Assembly (NCBI GenBank): GCA_001603765.1
Contig: LUZV01000029.1
Span: forward strand, 1 to 6,137
Reading direction: 5' to 3'
DNA: 6,137 nt
From: Anaerolineales bacterium Chloro_02
GTDB taxonomy: Bacteria > Chloroflexota > Anaerolineae > Anaerolineales > Anaerolineaceae
Both the position numbers and the translations under genes were made by a program. Under the pieces are notes generated by a model. It was not told the origin of the DNA. It did no database searches and worked only from the letters and a program-made list of their open reading frames with translations. Each line of letters opens with the position of its first letter. Position 1 is the stretch's first letter. This document shows, piece after piece, positions 1 through 6,076 of the stretch.

Positions 1-55
1 CCGGAGTTCTTATCGTGCCGAGAAGATGGCCGGTTGCGACCTGGGGGCCGCATGA
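1..55 (+). CDS. lipA: Lipoyl synthase, C-terminal end only (partial)
   Basis: The frame beginning at base 2 reads RSSYRAEKMAGCDLGAA and stops at the TGA at 53-55. The gene starts outside the window; base 1 is the last base of the preceding codon. The RSSY motif a few residues before the end, followed by a short charged/alanine-rich tail, is the hallmark C-terminus of LipA. In that radical-SAM enzyme a serine of this motif ligates the auxiliary [4Fe-4S] cluster that is sacrificed to donate sulfur to the octanoyl chain on E2 or H proteins in the cytoplasm. The other two forward frames give no recognisable peptide. The neighbouring dihydrolipoyl dehydrogenase gene, which acts on the lipoyl group LipA makes, supports the call. 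Only 17 codons are visible, so the assignment rests on the motif and context. Confidence 0.75.
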   Translation, partial: RSSYRAEKMAGCDLGAA

Positions 56-173
56 GCGGAAATCACGGTCAGCCCCTCGGCGGCGAGCTATTTTGAAATA
101 CGCCTCGGTCCTCATCTGTCCTCTGCGAGTGTCTTTTCGAAGAGTTTCCGGGTTGAGGACGGAGAGAAATACT

Positions 174-187
174 GGAGGAATACTTTG
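174..187 (+). promoter_or_regulatory. Ribosome binding site that fixes a TTG start
   Basis: GGAGG at 174-178 lies six bases before a TTG at 185-187. No in-frame ATG or GTG lies close upstream or before the FAD-binding glycine motif of the downstream protein. The strong Shine-Dalgarno with normal spacing therefore supports TTG as the start codon. Confidence 0.8.
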
Positions 188-1582
188 AAAGACGAATCAT
201 TTGATATCGCCATCATCGGCGGTGGGCCGGGCGGCTACGTCACCGGCATCCGCGGGGCCCAGCTCGGGTTCAAGGTTGCCTTGATCGAGCGGGAACATCT
301 CGGGGGCATTTGCCTCAATTGGGGTTGTATTCCCACCAAAGCCCTGCTCCGCTCGGCCGAAGTGTACCGAAATATGAAGCAGGCCGCGGGCTATGGGCTC
401 AAGGCCGATGGCGTCGCCTTCGATCTCGACCTGGTGGTCAAGCGTTCCCGCAATGTGGCTTCAGAGCTGCAGCGCGGTGTCGGTATGCTGCTCAAGAAAA
501 ATAAAGTGTCGGTTTTCAACGGAACCGGATGCCTGAAGGGCGGCGGCCGCATTGAAGTGGAAACTGACGGGAACAAAACGGGGATCATCGCCAAGCACAT
601 TATCCTGGCTACCGGGGCTCGCCCCGCCGTCTACAAGGGCCTGGAACCCGATGGTGAAATGGTGTGGACATCCAAGGAAGCGATGGTTCAAAAGCAGCTC
701 CCCAAAAGGCTCCTGGTGGCCGGGGCCGGCGCGATAGGCCTTGAGTTTGCCAGCTTTTACAATGAATTCGGTGCCGATGTCACAGTGATCGAGGCCCTGC
801 CGCAGGCGCTTCCCGCCGCGGACGAGGAAATCTCTGTAATGTTGAGCAGATCCTTGAACAAGCAAGGCATCAAAATCAGAACGTCCACCTTCCTGCGAGG
901 AATAGAGAAGCAGAAAAATGCAGTCGATGTCCTTCTCGAAACGGATGGCAAAAAAGAGAAGATACAATTCGACCGCGTCCTTCTCGCCATGGGTGTAACG
1001 GGCAACACGGAGGGGCTGGGTCTTGAGAATACGAAGGCCAAGCTCAACAAAAGTTTCATCCAGGTCGATGAATGGCTGCGGACCGAGGAGCCCGGGCTCT
1101 ACGCAATCGGCGACGTTGCCGGACCGCCTTGCCTGGCCCATAAAGCCAGTCACGAAGGCGTTATTTGCGTCGAAAAAATTGCCGGGGCGGACGGAGTTCA
1201 CCCCAACGACCCGAACAAGGTTCCCTATTGTACCTATTCCAATCCCCAGGTTGCCAGTATCGGGATAACCGAGAAGCAGGCAGCGGCGGATAAGCGCGAG
1301 ATCAAGGTCGGCAGGTTCCCGTATGCCGGCAATGGGAAGGCCGTTGCGCTGGGGGATACCGATGGAATGGTCAAAACGATCTTTGACGCGAAAACGGGCG
1401 AACTTCTCGGCGCTCATATGATCGGTGCAGAAACCACTGAAATGCTTCAGGGTTTCGGGATTGCAATGAACCTGGAAACGACGGAAGGTGAGCTCATGCG
1501 CACCATATTCGCTCACCCCACCCTGTCGGAGATGATGCACGAATCTGTTCTCGGGGCCTACGGCCGTGCGATACACATCTGA
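185..1582 (+). CDS. lpdA: Dihydrolipoyl dehydrogenase (E3 / L-protein)
   Basis: This 465-residue cytoplasmic flavoprotein reoxidises dihydrolipoyl groups on 2-oxoacid dehydrogenase E2 subunits or glycine-cleavage H protein and passes the electrons to NAD+. All family landmarks are present in order. The FAD-binding GGGPGG is at residues 12-17. The redox-active disulfide is in GGICLNWGCIPTK, with cysteines 43 and 48. The NAD-binding GAGAIGLEFAS is at 180-190. The second FAD contact, AIGDVAG, is at 307-313. The dimerisation domain carries HPTLSE at 444-449, with the catalytic His444 and Glu449 that act across the dimer. Length and the ending AYGRAIHI are normal for the family. The start is TTG with a good ribosome binding site. 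The gene follows the probable lipA end by 129 bp on the same strand, so cotranscription is possible. The sequence does not show which complex it serves; glycine cleavage or a 2-oxoacid dehydrogenase encoded upstream are the candidates. A mercuric or glutathione reductase is unlikely because the HPTLSE end is the lipoamide dehydrogenase form. Confidence 0.96.
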   Translation: MKDESFDIAIIGGGPGGYVTGIRGAQLGFKVALIEREHLGGICLNWGCIPTKALLRSAEVYRNMKQAAGYGLKADGVAFDLDLVVKRSRNVASELQRGVGMLLKKNKVSVFNGTGCLKGGGRIEVETDGNKTGIIAKHIILATGARPAVYKGLEPDGEMVWTSKEAMVQKQLPKRLLVAGAGAIGLEFASFYNEFGADVTVIEALPQALPAADEEISVMLSRSLNKQGIKIRTSTFLRGIEKQKNAVDVLLETDGKKEKIQFDRVLLAMGVTGNTEGLGLENTKAKLNKSFIQVDEWLRTEEPGLYAIGDVAGPPCLAHKASHEGVICVEKIAGADGVHPNDPNKVPYCTYSNPQVASIGITEKQAAADKREIKVGRFPYAGNGKAVALGDTDGMVKTIFDAKTGELLGAHMIGAETTEMLQGFGIAMNLETTEGELMRTIFAHPTLSEMMHESVLGAYGRAIHI

Positions 1583-1588
1583 TTGAGA

Positions 1589-1631
1589 GCGGGGCGGGGA
1601 ACGCGTTATTCTTCCGCGGTCCCTGCTCCGC
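1589..1631 (+). terminator. Strong GC-rich stem-loop between lpdA and the crotonase gene (terminator-like, no T-tract)
   Basis: Bases 1589-1605 pair with 1615-1631 over 17 positions, with one A-G mismatch and two G-T wobbles, around the 9-base loop 1606-1614. The stem starts six bases after the lpdA stop codon. No run of Ts follows, so it is not a classic intrinsic terminator. It could attenuate read-through, protect the lpdA mRNA 3' end, or act with Rho. The pairing is seen directly; the role is inferred. Confidence 0.55.
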
Positions 1632-1688
1632 GCACTTCGATTCCGGCTCATGAAATGAAAGCGGCCGCGGACACATAACGAGAGCGAA

Positions 1689-2561
1689 ATGTCAAAAGTA
1701 CTGCTAGAAGATTGCGGCAGTTTTGCAAGAATCCGGCTGGATAACAACCTGTCCAACGCAATAGATACGGAGACCGTATCTGAGCTGAACGCTGCAATCA
1801 AACAGGTCCGTCGGGAATTCCAGGGTCTTGTGCTGACGGGAGGAGACGAATTTTTTTCCACCGGGTTCGATTTGCCTTCTCTCCTGGCATTGAAGAGAAC
1901 CGAAATGGCCGATTTCCTGGCCGGTTTCGATCAGGTGACCCTGGACATTTTTTCCGTACCGTTGCCCACGGTTTGTGCCATGACGGGGCATGCCATAGGT
2001 GCCGGAAACGCTTTGGCCTTGACCTGTGATTTCAGGTTCGCAGCCAAGGGCAAAAAACTGATAGGGCTGGACGAAGTAAAAATGGGATTGCCGGTCCCTT
2101 ACTTGGCGGATCTCATCCTCCGCAAGCTGGTCGGTGATCGGGAGGCCTCCGCCATCCTTTATCACGGCGAGCTGATGACCATGTCCCGTGCCCATCAGAT
2201 TGGAGTGGTCGACGAAATCCTTCCCCAGGAGGCGGTTGAAGAAAGGGCGATTGAAAAGATCTCGGACATGCTCTCCCGTCCCCTTTCCGGGTTCGGGGCC
2301 ATCAAGGACAATCGCACGGAATCAACCGCGATGAGGTTTAAGATAAACCAGGAAGCAAAGAGAAGAATATTTCTCGACGGCTGGTTCAACGAGTCCAATC
2401 GCGAACTTCTCCTGGAAGCGGCCCAAAAGAGTCCCGACGGTGCATCCCGCAAATTGGATGGTGCTGTTCCGCGCTCCCAAAAAACGATTCATGCGCAAAA
2501 CGTACATTCAGCTTGCGAGACGCGACACCACGAATCAGTGTTGGGGTTTTTCCGTAAATAG
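1689..2561 (+). CDS. Crotonase-superfamily protein, probably delta3,delta2-enoyl-CoA isomerase-like
   Basis: This 290-residue protein has the crotonase fold landmarks. The first oxyanion-hole segment is FSTGFDL at residues 56-62. The second is GHAIGAGNALALTCDFRFA from residue 100. IGLDEVKMGLPVP follows from residue 125. Enoyl-CoA hydratases use two glutamates. Here the first (in GGGCEL of hydratases) is replaced by Ala108, while the second is kept as Glu129. Retention of only that glutamate, plus ALTCDxR and IGLxE, resembles mitochondrial-type delta3,delta2-enoyl-CoA isomerases (ECI1), which shift a double bond so that unsaturated acyl-CoAs can enter beta-oxidation. Isomerase is therefore favoured over hydratase, but the substrate is unknown. 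The ATG at 1689 is preceded by a purine-rich AACGAGAGCGAA, a weak ribosome binding site, and the N-terminus matches where the fold begins. From about residue 248 the protein has a tail unlike the family, whose members usually end near 255-265. The gene shares the lpdA strand with a 106-bp gap containing a hairpin, so cotranscription is uncertain. Confidence 0.85.
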   Translation: MSKVLLEDCGSFARIRLDNNLSNAIDTETVSELNAAIKQVRREFQGLVLTGGDEFFSTGFDLPSLLALKRTEMADFLAGFDQVTLDIFSVPLPTVCAMTGHAIGAGNALALTCDFRFAAKGKKLIGLDEVKMGLPVPYLADLILRKLVGDREASAILYHGELMTMSRAHQIGVVDEILPQEAVEERAIEKISDMLSRPLSGFGAIKDNRTESTAMRFKINQEAKRRIFLDGWFNESNRELLLEAAQKSPDGASRKLDGAVPRSQKTIHAQNVHSACETRHHESVLGFFRK

Positions 2562-2613
2562 ACTTTTTCGGAATCGCGCCGGATTTTGAGATTGATTTGG
2601 TCGCGACGATCGA

Positions 2614-2656
2614 GCAAAACCGCGGGCGCAGCTTGATGCTTCGTCGAAGGTTTTGC
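2614..2656. terminator. Hairpin in the convergent intergenic gap
   Basis: GCAAAACC at 2614-2621 is matched by GGTTTTGC at 2649-2656, a perfect 8-bp stem with a 27-base loop. It sits between two convergent genes, where terminators are expected. It has no T-tract after the stem and a long loop, so it is a weak candidate. The stem itself is certain; the function is inferred. Confidence 0.3.
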
Positions 2657-2719
2657 GGTTGAGGAGCGGCAAAAACAGGCCGGAAGCCGGATGCGAGTCC
2701 GAAGGTTTTAGTTACGGAC

Positions 2720-2735
2720 AAGCCCTTGGCTTTTT
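2720..2735 (+). terminator. Short stem with T-run, possible weak terminator for the crotonase transcript
   Basis: AAGCC at 2720-2724 pairs with GGCTT at 2728-2732 around a CTT loop, and Ts continue to 2735. The layout is that of a small intrinsic terminator for rightward transcription. It ends on the last base of the stop codon of the convergent regulator gene. A 5-bp stem is short, so the call is tentative. Confidence 0.25.
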
Positions 2736-5476
2736 CATCGGATCAGATCGAGCTGACGGGCGAGAGCCACCGCCTGTACCCGGCTGTTGGCTCCCAGTTT
2801 GGCATAGATATTACGAAGGTGGTACCGGACCGTATGCACCGAGACGTATAGGTGGCTGGCCATTTCCTCACTGGAATAACCAAGGGCCAGCTTTTCGAGA
2901 ATACTCTTTTCCCGGTCGGTCAAAGCTTCGACCAGCGACGAATCCAAATTCTGCTTCAATTCGCTACATGACGGAGCAGACTCTCCCATGGCGTTCAATA
3001 TCTTGAGCAGGTACTTCAACGAAATCTTGCGGTCTCCCTTGGATTCCTCCGCCAAAGCCACTTTATAGACCTCTCGAATCATATGGGGCAGAGGTGCGCC
3101 TTCATCCACGAAAGTGCGGACAAACCCCTCGGCCTGTGCCAACAGGAGGGCCTCCTTTAAAATTCGAAGGGCCTGTTTTCTTTCTCCGTCAAGGTAGTAG
3201 GCCTTGGCCAGCAGCACCAGCAGGAGAAGCCTTCGTCTCATGAAAACGCATGAATTAGCTTTCTTCAGCTCGGCTTTGAGCAGGTCGGGAGTGAATTTGT
3301 GTTCTGCGATCAGCAATCTGAGACGTGCCACCTCCAGCGTTTCGACCTCATTGCCGAGCATGCAGTGCCTGCCGCCGAGCGGCGACGAGAGCGGATCCTC
3401 AAGATCGGCATAGCTCCGGAGGGCCTGCTGCAATTCGCCGCATTGAAGCCTGATGTGGATGTCTTCCAGCCGGGCCGCGGCAGAAATGCGGGGAACCCCG
3501 CGGGCGACGCCGTAACGGTCGAGCTTTGTGATGTACCTCACCGCCTGAATCCGGTCCCCCTGGGCAAACCGGACGCGAGCCAGGGTGCGGAAACCGACGA
3601 TGAGTATGTCGGGAAAGGTAGCGTTGGAGAGCACGGAGCGATACTTATTGAGAAGCCCTTCCGCCTTGGCAAGTTCATTCGTTTCGTACAACACCGCGGC
3701 CTCGATCATGGCGACCGCCACGGCGCTTACAGAAAAGCGGTTGGGGCTGTTTTCCGTTTTGGAGAGCGCCGGCTGGGCAACTTCGAGAGTTTCATTCAAT
3801 CTCCCCTGCGCGAGATAGATGCACCCTTCGAAGTAGACGTTATACAAAAACTGGAGCTGCGTCTTCTTATTGAGAAAATTGTATGCCTGCCAAACGCTGG
3901 CAAGCGCATCCTGAAACTGGCCGGCAGTGTGTTTCAAAACCGAAGCGCCGTGCAACAGCATCGGCAGATGCCCTGTCCTGGCATTAGGTTGGAGCTTCGG
4001 CATTTCGGCAAGTCCGTGTTCGATACCCTGCTCGAAGTCGTTGAACCTGTCCAGGCAAAGCATGGCATAGGCTTCCGCAGTTTCCAGGTGATTGAAGTAT
4101 TTGAAACCTTCGCCGCCGGACCTCTGCAGCAGGCCCCGGATCCGTTCGATCACCTCGATCGCGGCACTGAACTGTTGTTGATAGGTCAAGGCATATACAT
4201 AAGCAAATTGCAGTGTGAGATGCCGGTCAAGGACCTCGGGAGGTAATTGGGTCCCCCATTCGAAGACGGTGGAAGACTGCCCGGTCATCACCAGATCAAG
4301 AGCGCATCGCTCCATGTATTCGGCAGCCAGCTCCACATCACCGGTCAGCATCGCATGGTGGGCCGCTTCCAGCATATCGCCCGCCTGGGAGTACCATTCA
4401 TAGGCCGCCCGGTGCAGTGCAACCAGCTTGTCGTGACCGCATCGACGTTCAAGCCGGCTTCGAAGAAATTTGGCAAAAAGGCTGTGATACCGGTACCAGT
4501 TGTGTTCCTCGTCGAGAGAAATCACAAAAATGTTGTTCCTCTCCAGGTAGTCGAGCATTTCGTATCCATCCGTGCCTCCCGTCACGGCATCGCACAGAGG
4601 CCCCGTCAGGCTGTTGAGAATGCTCGTTTGGAGAAGGAACGACAGTACCTCCTGGGACTGGTTTGCCAGGACATCTTCCACCAGGTAGTCGGAAATTAAT
4701 CGAAAGGCACGGATCGGTTGGTGTGCTTCGGAGTGCTGCCTCTGCCAAATGGCGGAAAGAGTCGAAAGCTGAAGCCCTGTAACCCAGCCTTCCGTCAAAC
4801 TGTGGAGATGCTCGACTTCTTCCTCGTCCAGGTCGAGATTCTGGCTTTGATATACGAACTGCTTGGTTTCCTCGAATGTGAGCCGCAGGTCTTCGAGACC
4901 GATCTCTACCAGCTCATTCTTGGCGCGCAGTCTCCCGAGACCGAGTTTCGGCGCAAGCCGCACGGCAGCGACCAGCCGTTTTCCGGGTGAAAGGTAATGC
5001 AGAATCTGCCTGATGACATCGAGGACCTGAGGAGATTTTATGCTGCAGAAATCGTCCAGGAAGATGGTCAGCGGCTGTTGGAATGTGGACAGGCTGTCCA
5101 GTAGGAACGGCAAGATTTCACTGGCGCTGTGCACGGTGTCGAAGATATCGTCCTCCAGCGCATCCGGTGCGAAGGCCGGGACATGCGTTTTGATCGAAGA
5201 GAACAAATTGCACAAAAAACGTCTCGGATCGTTGTCCGTTTCGTCTACGGTGAGCCAGGCCGCCGGCTGATTTTCTCCCCGCAAACGGCTGATCCACTGC
5301 ACCATTAATGTCGTCTTACCGAAACCGGCCGGAGCGCAAATGTTCACAAATTTCGTATGTTCAGCAGCTTGTATCCATTCGCTTAGTCCTCTTCGCTGGA
5401 CGAGTTGGCGACTGCTCCCCGGCGGGATGAGCTTCGGACGTAACAATGAGGAATAACTCCGTTTTTTTGTACCCAT
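2735..5476 (-). CDS. MalT-like LAL-type LuxR-family transcriptional regulator (ATP-dependent)
   Basis: This 913-residue cytoplasmic regulator is close in size to E. coli MalT (901). The N-terminal ATPase has a Walker A motif, APAGFGKTT, at residues 48-56 and a Walker B-like LTIFLDDF at 136-143. Family-typical GRLRAKNELVEI, with LRLTFEE after it, lies around 181-203, and LTEGWVTGLQL is at 227-237. RYHSLFAKFLRSRL from about 329 closes the ATPase/winged-helix part. Residues of about 345-840 are alpha-helical and repeat-like, as in the TPR-type sensor of MalT. The C-terminus from about 852 is a LuxR/GerE helix-turn-helix, starting LTDREKSILEKLALGYSSEE, with the recognition helix in SVHTVRYHLRNIYAKLG. 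Such proteins oligomerise on binding ATP and a ligand and then activate promoters. The ligand cannot be deduced, and no sugar genes are nearby, so malT should not be used as a name. No receiver domain is present. ATG at 5476 follows AAGG with 7-base spacing. The gene is convergent with the crotonase gene and has its own promoter upstream. Confidence 0.94.
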   Translation of the reverse strand: MGTKKRSYSSLLRPKLIPPGSSRQLVQRRGLSEWIQAAEHTKFVNICAPAGFGKTTLMVQWISRLRGENQPAAWLTVDETDNDPRRFLCNLFSSIKTHVPAFAPDALEDDIFDTVHSASEILPFLLDSLSTFQQPLTIFLDDFCSIKSPQVLDVIRQILHYLSPGKRLVAAVRLAPKLGLGRLRAKNELVEIGLEDLRLTFEETKQFVYQSQNLDLDEEEVEHLHSLTEGWVTGLQLSTLSAIWQRQHSEAHQPIRAFRLISDYLVEDVLANQSQEVLSFLLQTSILNSLTGPLCDAVTGGTDGYEMLDYLERNNIFVISLDEEHNWYRYHSLFAKFLRSRLERRCGHDKLVALHRAAYEWYSQAGDMLEAAHHAMLTGDVELAAEYMERCALDLVMTGQSSTVFEWGTQLPPEVLDRHLTLQFAYVYALTYQQQFSAAIEVIERIRGLLQRSGGEGFKYFNHLETAEAYAMLCLDRFNDFEQGIEHGLAEMPKLQPNARTGHLPMLLHGASVLKHTAGQFQDALASVWQAYNFLNKKTQLQFLYNVYFEGCIYLAQGRLNETLEVAQPALSKTENSPNRFSVSAVAVAMIEAAVLYETNELAKAEGLLNKYRSVLSNATFPDILIVGFRTLARVRFAQGDRIQAVRYITKLDRYGVARGVPRISAAARLEDIHIRLQCGELQQALRSYADLEDPLSSPLGGRHCMLGNEVETLEVARLRLLIAEHKFTPDLLKAELKKANSCVFMRRRLLLLVLLAKAYYLDGERKQALRILKEALLLAQAEGFVRTFVDEGAPLPHMIREVYKVALAEESKGDRKISLKYLLKILNAMGESAPSCSELKQNLDSSLVEALTDREKSILEKLALGYSSEEMASHLYVSVHTVRYHLRNIYAKLGANSRVQAVALARQLDLIR

Positions 5477-5534
5477 AAAGCGACCTTACCTTACAAAATC
5501 ACGGCTGAATCAACGTATACCAACCCCGTTTGAA

Positions 5535-5563
5535 ATTATAGACAATGAAGCCATAGTTGTCGA
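5535..5563 (-). promoter_or_regulatory. Sigma70-type promoter of the LAL regulator gene
   Basis: On the - strand, TCGACA (5563-5558) is followed by exactly 17 bases and then TATAAT (5540-5535). That is five of six matches to the -35 consensus and six of six to the -10. Transcription would begin near 5528, giving a leader of about 52 bases before the ATG at 5476. The spacer carries an inverted repeat, GACAA (5541-5545) and TTGTC (5557-5561), whose right half overlaps the -35 box and which could be an operator. Confidence 0.75.
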
Positions 5564-5567
5564 AAGA

Positions 5568-5585
5568 AATTTTGGTCACAAAATT
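5568..5585. promoter_or_regulatory. Perfect 18-bp dyad upstream of the regulator's -35 box (candidate operator)
   Basis: AATTTTG (5568-5574) and CAAAATT (5579-5585) are perfect inverted repeats separated by GTCA. The dyad lies five bases upstream of the -35 hexamer and is centred about 48 bases upstream of the predicted start of the regulator transcript. That position suits an activator or autoregulation site. The symmetry is seen; the binding protein is unknown. Confidence 0.5.
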
Positions 5586-5626
5586 GCCGCCTCTTGTAAC
5601 ATGAAGGAGGCTTTGCATCCGGCAAT
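5583..5626. repeat. Composite hairpin in the regulatory region
   Basis: ATTGCCG (5583-5589) and CGGCAAT (5620-5626) form a perfect 7-bp inverted repeat. Inside it, GCCTCTT (5589-5595) can pair with AAGGAGGC (right half ending at 5611) with one G-T wobble. The two stems compete only at base 5589 and otherwise stack around a bulge at 5612-5620. The inner stem would sequester the AAGGAGG. Because no good start codon follows that AAGGAGG at normal spacing, a translational role is not supported. An operator or RNA structure is possible. Confidence 0.4.
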
Positions 5627-5638
5627 ATCATTAGTGAT

Positions 5639-5654
5639 TGTGAACAAAATCACA
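5639..5654. promoter_or_regulatory. CRP/FNR-family binding site (perfect TGTGA-N6-TCACA)
   Basis: TGTGAACAAAATCACA matches both half-sites of the CRP consensus exactly, with the correct 6-base spacer. It lies in an AT-rich intergenic region, where regulator sites are expected. It is centred about 118 bases upstream of the predicted start of the LAL regulator transcript, which is far for direct class I or II activation. It is about 62 bases upstream of the candidate rightward promoter start near 5709. The identity of the regulator (CRP or a relative such as an HcpR-type protein) cannot be told from the site. Confidence 0.6.
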
Positions 5655-5674
5655 TATAACGATTCAGGCATCAA

Positions 5675-5702
5675 TTGTCGGCACCTAGCAAATGAATATA
5701 AA
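5675..5702 (+). promoter_or_regulatory. Candidate rightward sigma70-type promoter
   Basis: TTGTCG (5675-5680), a 16-base spacer and TATAAA (5697-5702) give four of six and five of six consensus matches, predicting a start near 5709. The CRP-type site is then at about -62, close to the classic class I position of -61.5. No convincing gene follows within the window, so it would serve an untranslated RNA or a gene beyond the right edge. This is tentative because AT-rich DNA yields chance matches. Confidence 0.28.
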
Positions 5703-5947
5703 AGCACACTTCGCCTGCAAAACGCAACATGAGACATGAGAAGATAAATTGTCTTAGGATCGCTAATATTTTCAGCGTCTTGGATTACCGGATTCCGTGA
5801 AGAGGCCCGGGAACGGCCGGACATCGGCTTCATTTCATGGAGAATTTCGCAAGAGCCCCGACAGACTCCATCAGGCCAGGCTGCGCTCAGACCGGTATCG
5901 AAACGATGCCTTCAAAGCGTTGGGGTGCTTCGCCCCCACGGCCCCCA
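5703..5947. other. Intergenic stretch without a recognised gene
   Basis: No reading frame here looks like a real protein. A tandem ACATGAG pair lies at 5727-5740. A small GC-rich hairpin is formed around 5919-5939 by GTTGGGG and CCCCCAC with one mismatch. Base composition shifts from AT-rich to GC-rich near 5790. If the rightward promoter is real, this would be the leader or body of its transcript. Confidence 0.5.
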
Positions 5948-6076
5948 CCAATGTTGTGGACTTTAGGCCCCTCCTTTTTGATGGGGGAGGGCAATGTTAT
6001 GGACCTTAGCCCCCTCCCCCTTTGATGGGGAGGCCAATGTTGTGGACTTTAGGCTCCTCCCCTTTGATGGGGGAGG
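5948..6076. repeat. Three imperfect tandem copies of a 42-44 bp hairpin unit
   Basis: The units are at 5948-5991, 5992-6033 and 6034-6076. Each begins CAATGTT(G/A)TGGAC(T/C)TTAG (preceded by C in copies 1 and 3), then a C/T-rich block, then TTTGATGGGG with G/A-rich sequence. Within each unit the C/T block and the G/A block pair over 6-7 bp; in copies 2 and 3 CCTCCCC pairs with GGGGAGG. Copies 1 and 3 are most alike. There are no unique spacers between units, so this is not a CRISPR array. Confidence 0.85.

Noticed and set aside
108..160. Pairing of GTCCTC (108-113 or 118-123) with GAGGAC (155-160) in the lipA-lpdA gap
   Set aside because: The stem is six bases with a 31-41 base loop and two competing partners, which is easily chance; no terminator or riboswitch features are present.
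461..1861. Long open frame on the - strand opposite lpdA (466 codons)
   Set aside because: It is antisense to an unambiguous lipoamide dehydrogenase, overlaps the next gene, and its translation shows no recognisable domain. It is a GC-driven shadow.
2653..3006. Open frame of 117 codons on the + strand across the end of the regulator
   Set aside because: It overlaps the HTH-coding end of the regulator antisense, has no good ribosome binding site, and its peptide is not protein-like.
3299..4246. Open frame of 315 codons on the + strand opposite the LAL regulator
   Set aside because: It is antisense to a clear domain-bearing protein, and its translation looks like reverse-strand composition, not a family.
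5634..5732. Short GTG-initiated frame (32 codons) after the AAGGAGG at 5604-5610
   Set aside because: The spacing of 23 bases from AAGGAGG to GTG is too long, and the frame crosses the CRP-type site and the rightward promoter candidate.
5576..5833. Possible 85-residue protein on the - strand upstream of the regulator
   Set aside because: It runs through the promoter-proximal dyads and the CRP-type site, has no clear Shine-Dalgarno, and has no recognisable motif.
5797..6009. Possible 70-residue protein on the + strand
   Set aside because: It enters the tandem repeats and ends inside them, with no convincing ribosome binding site; the peptide looks random.
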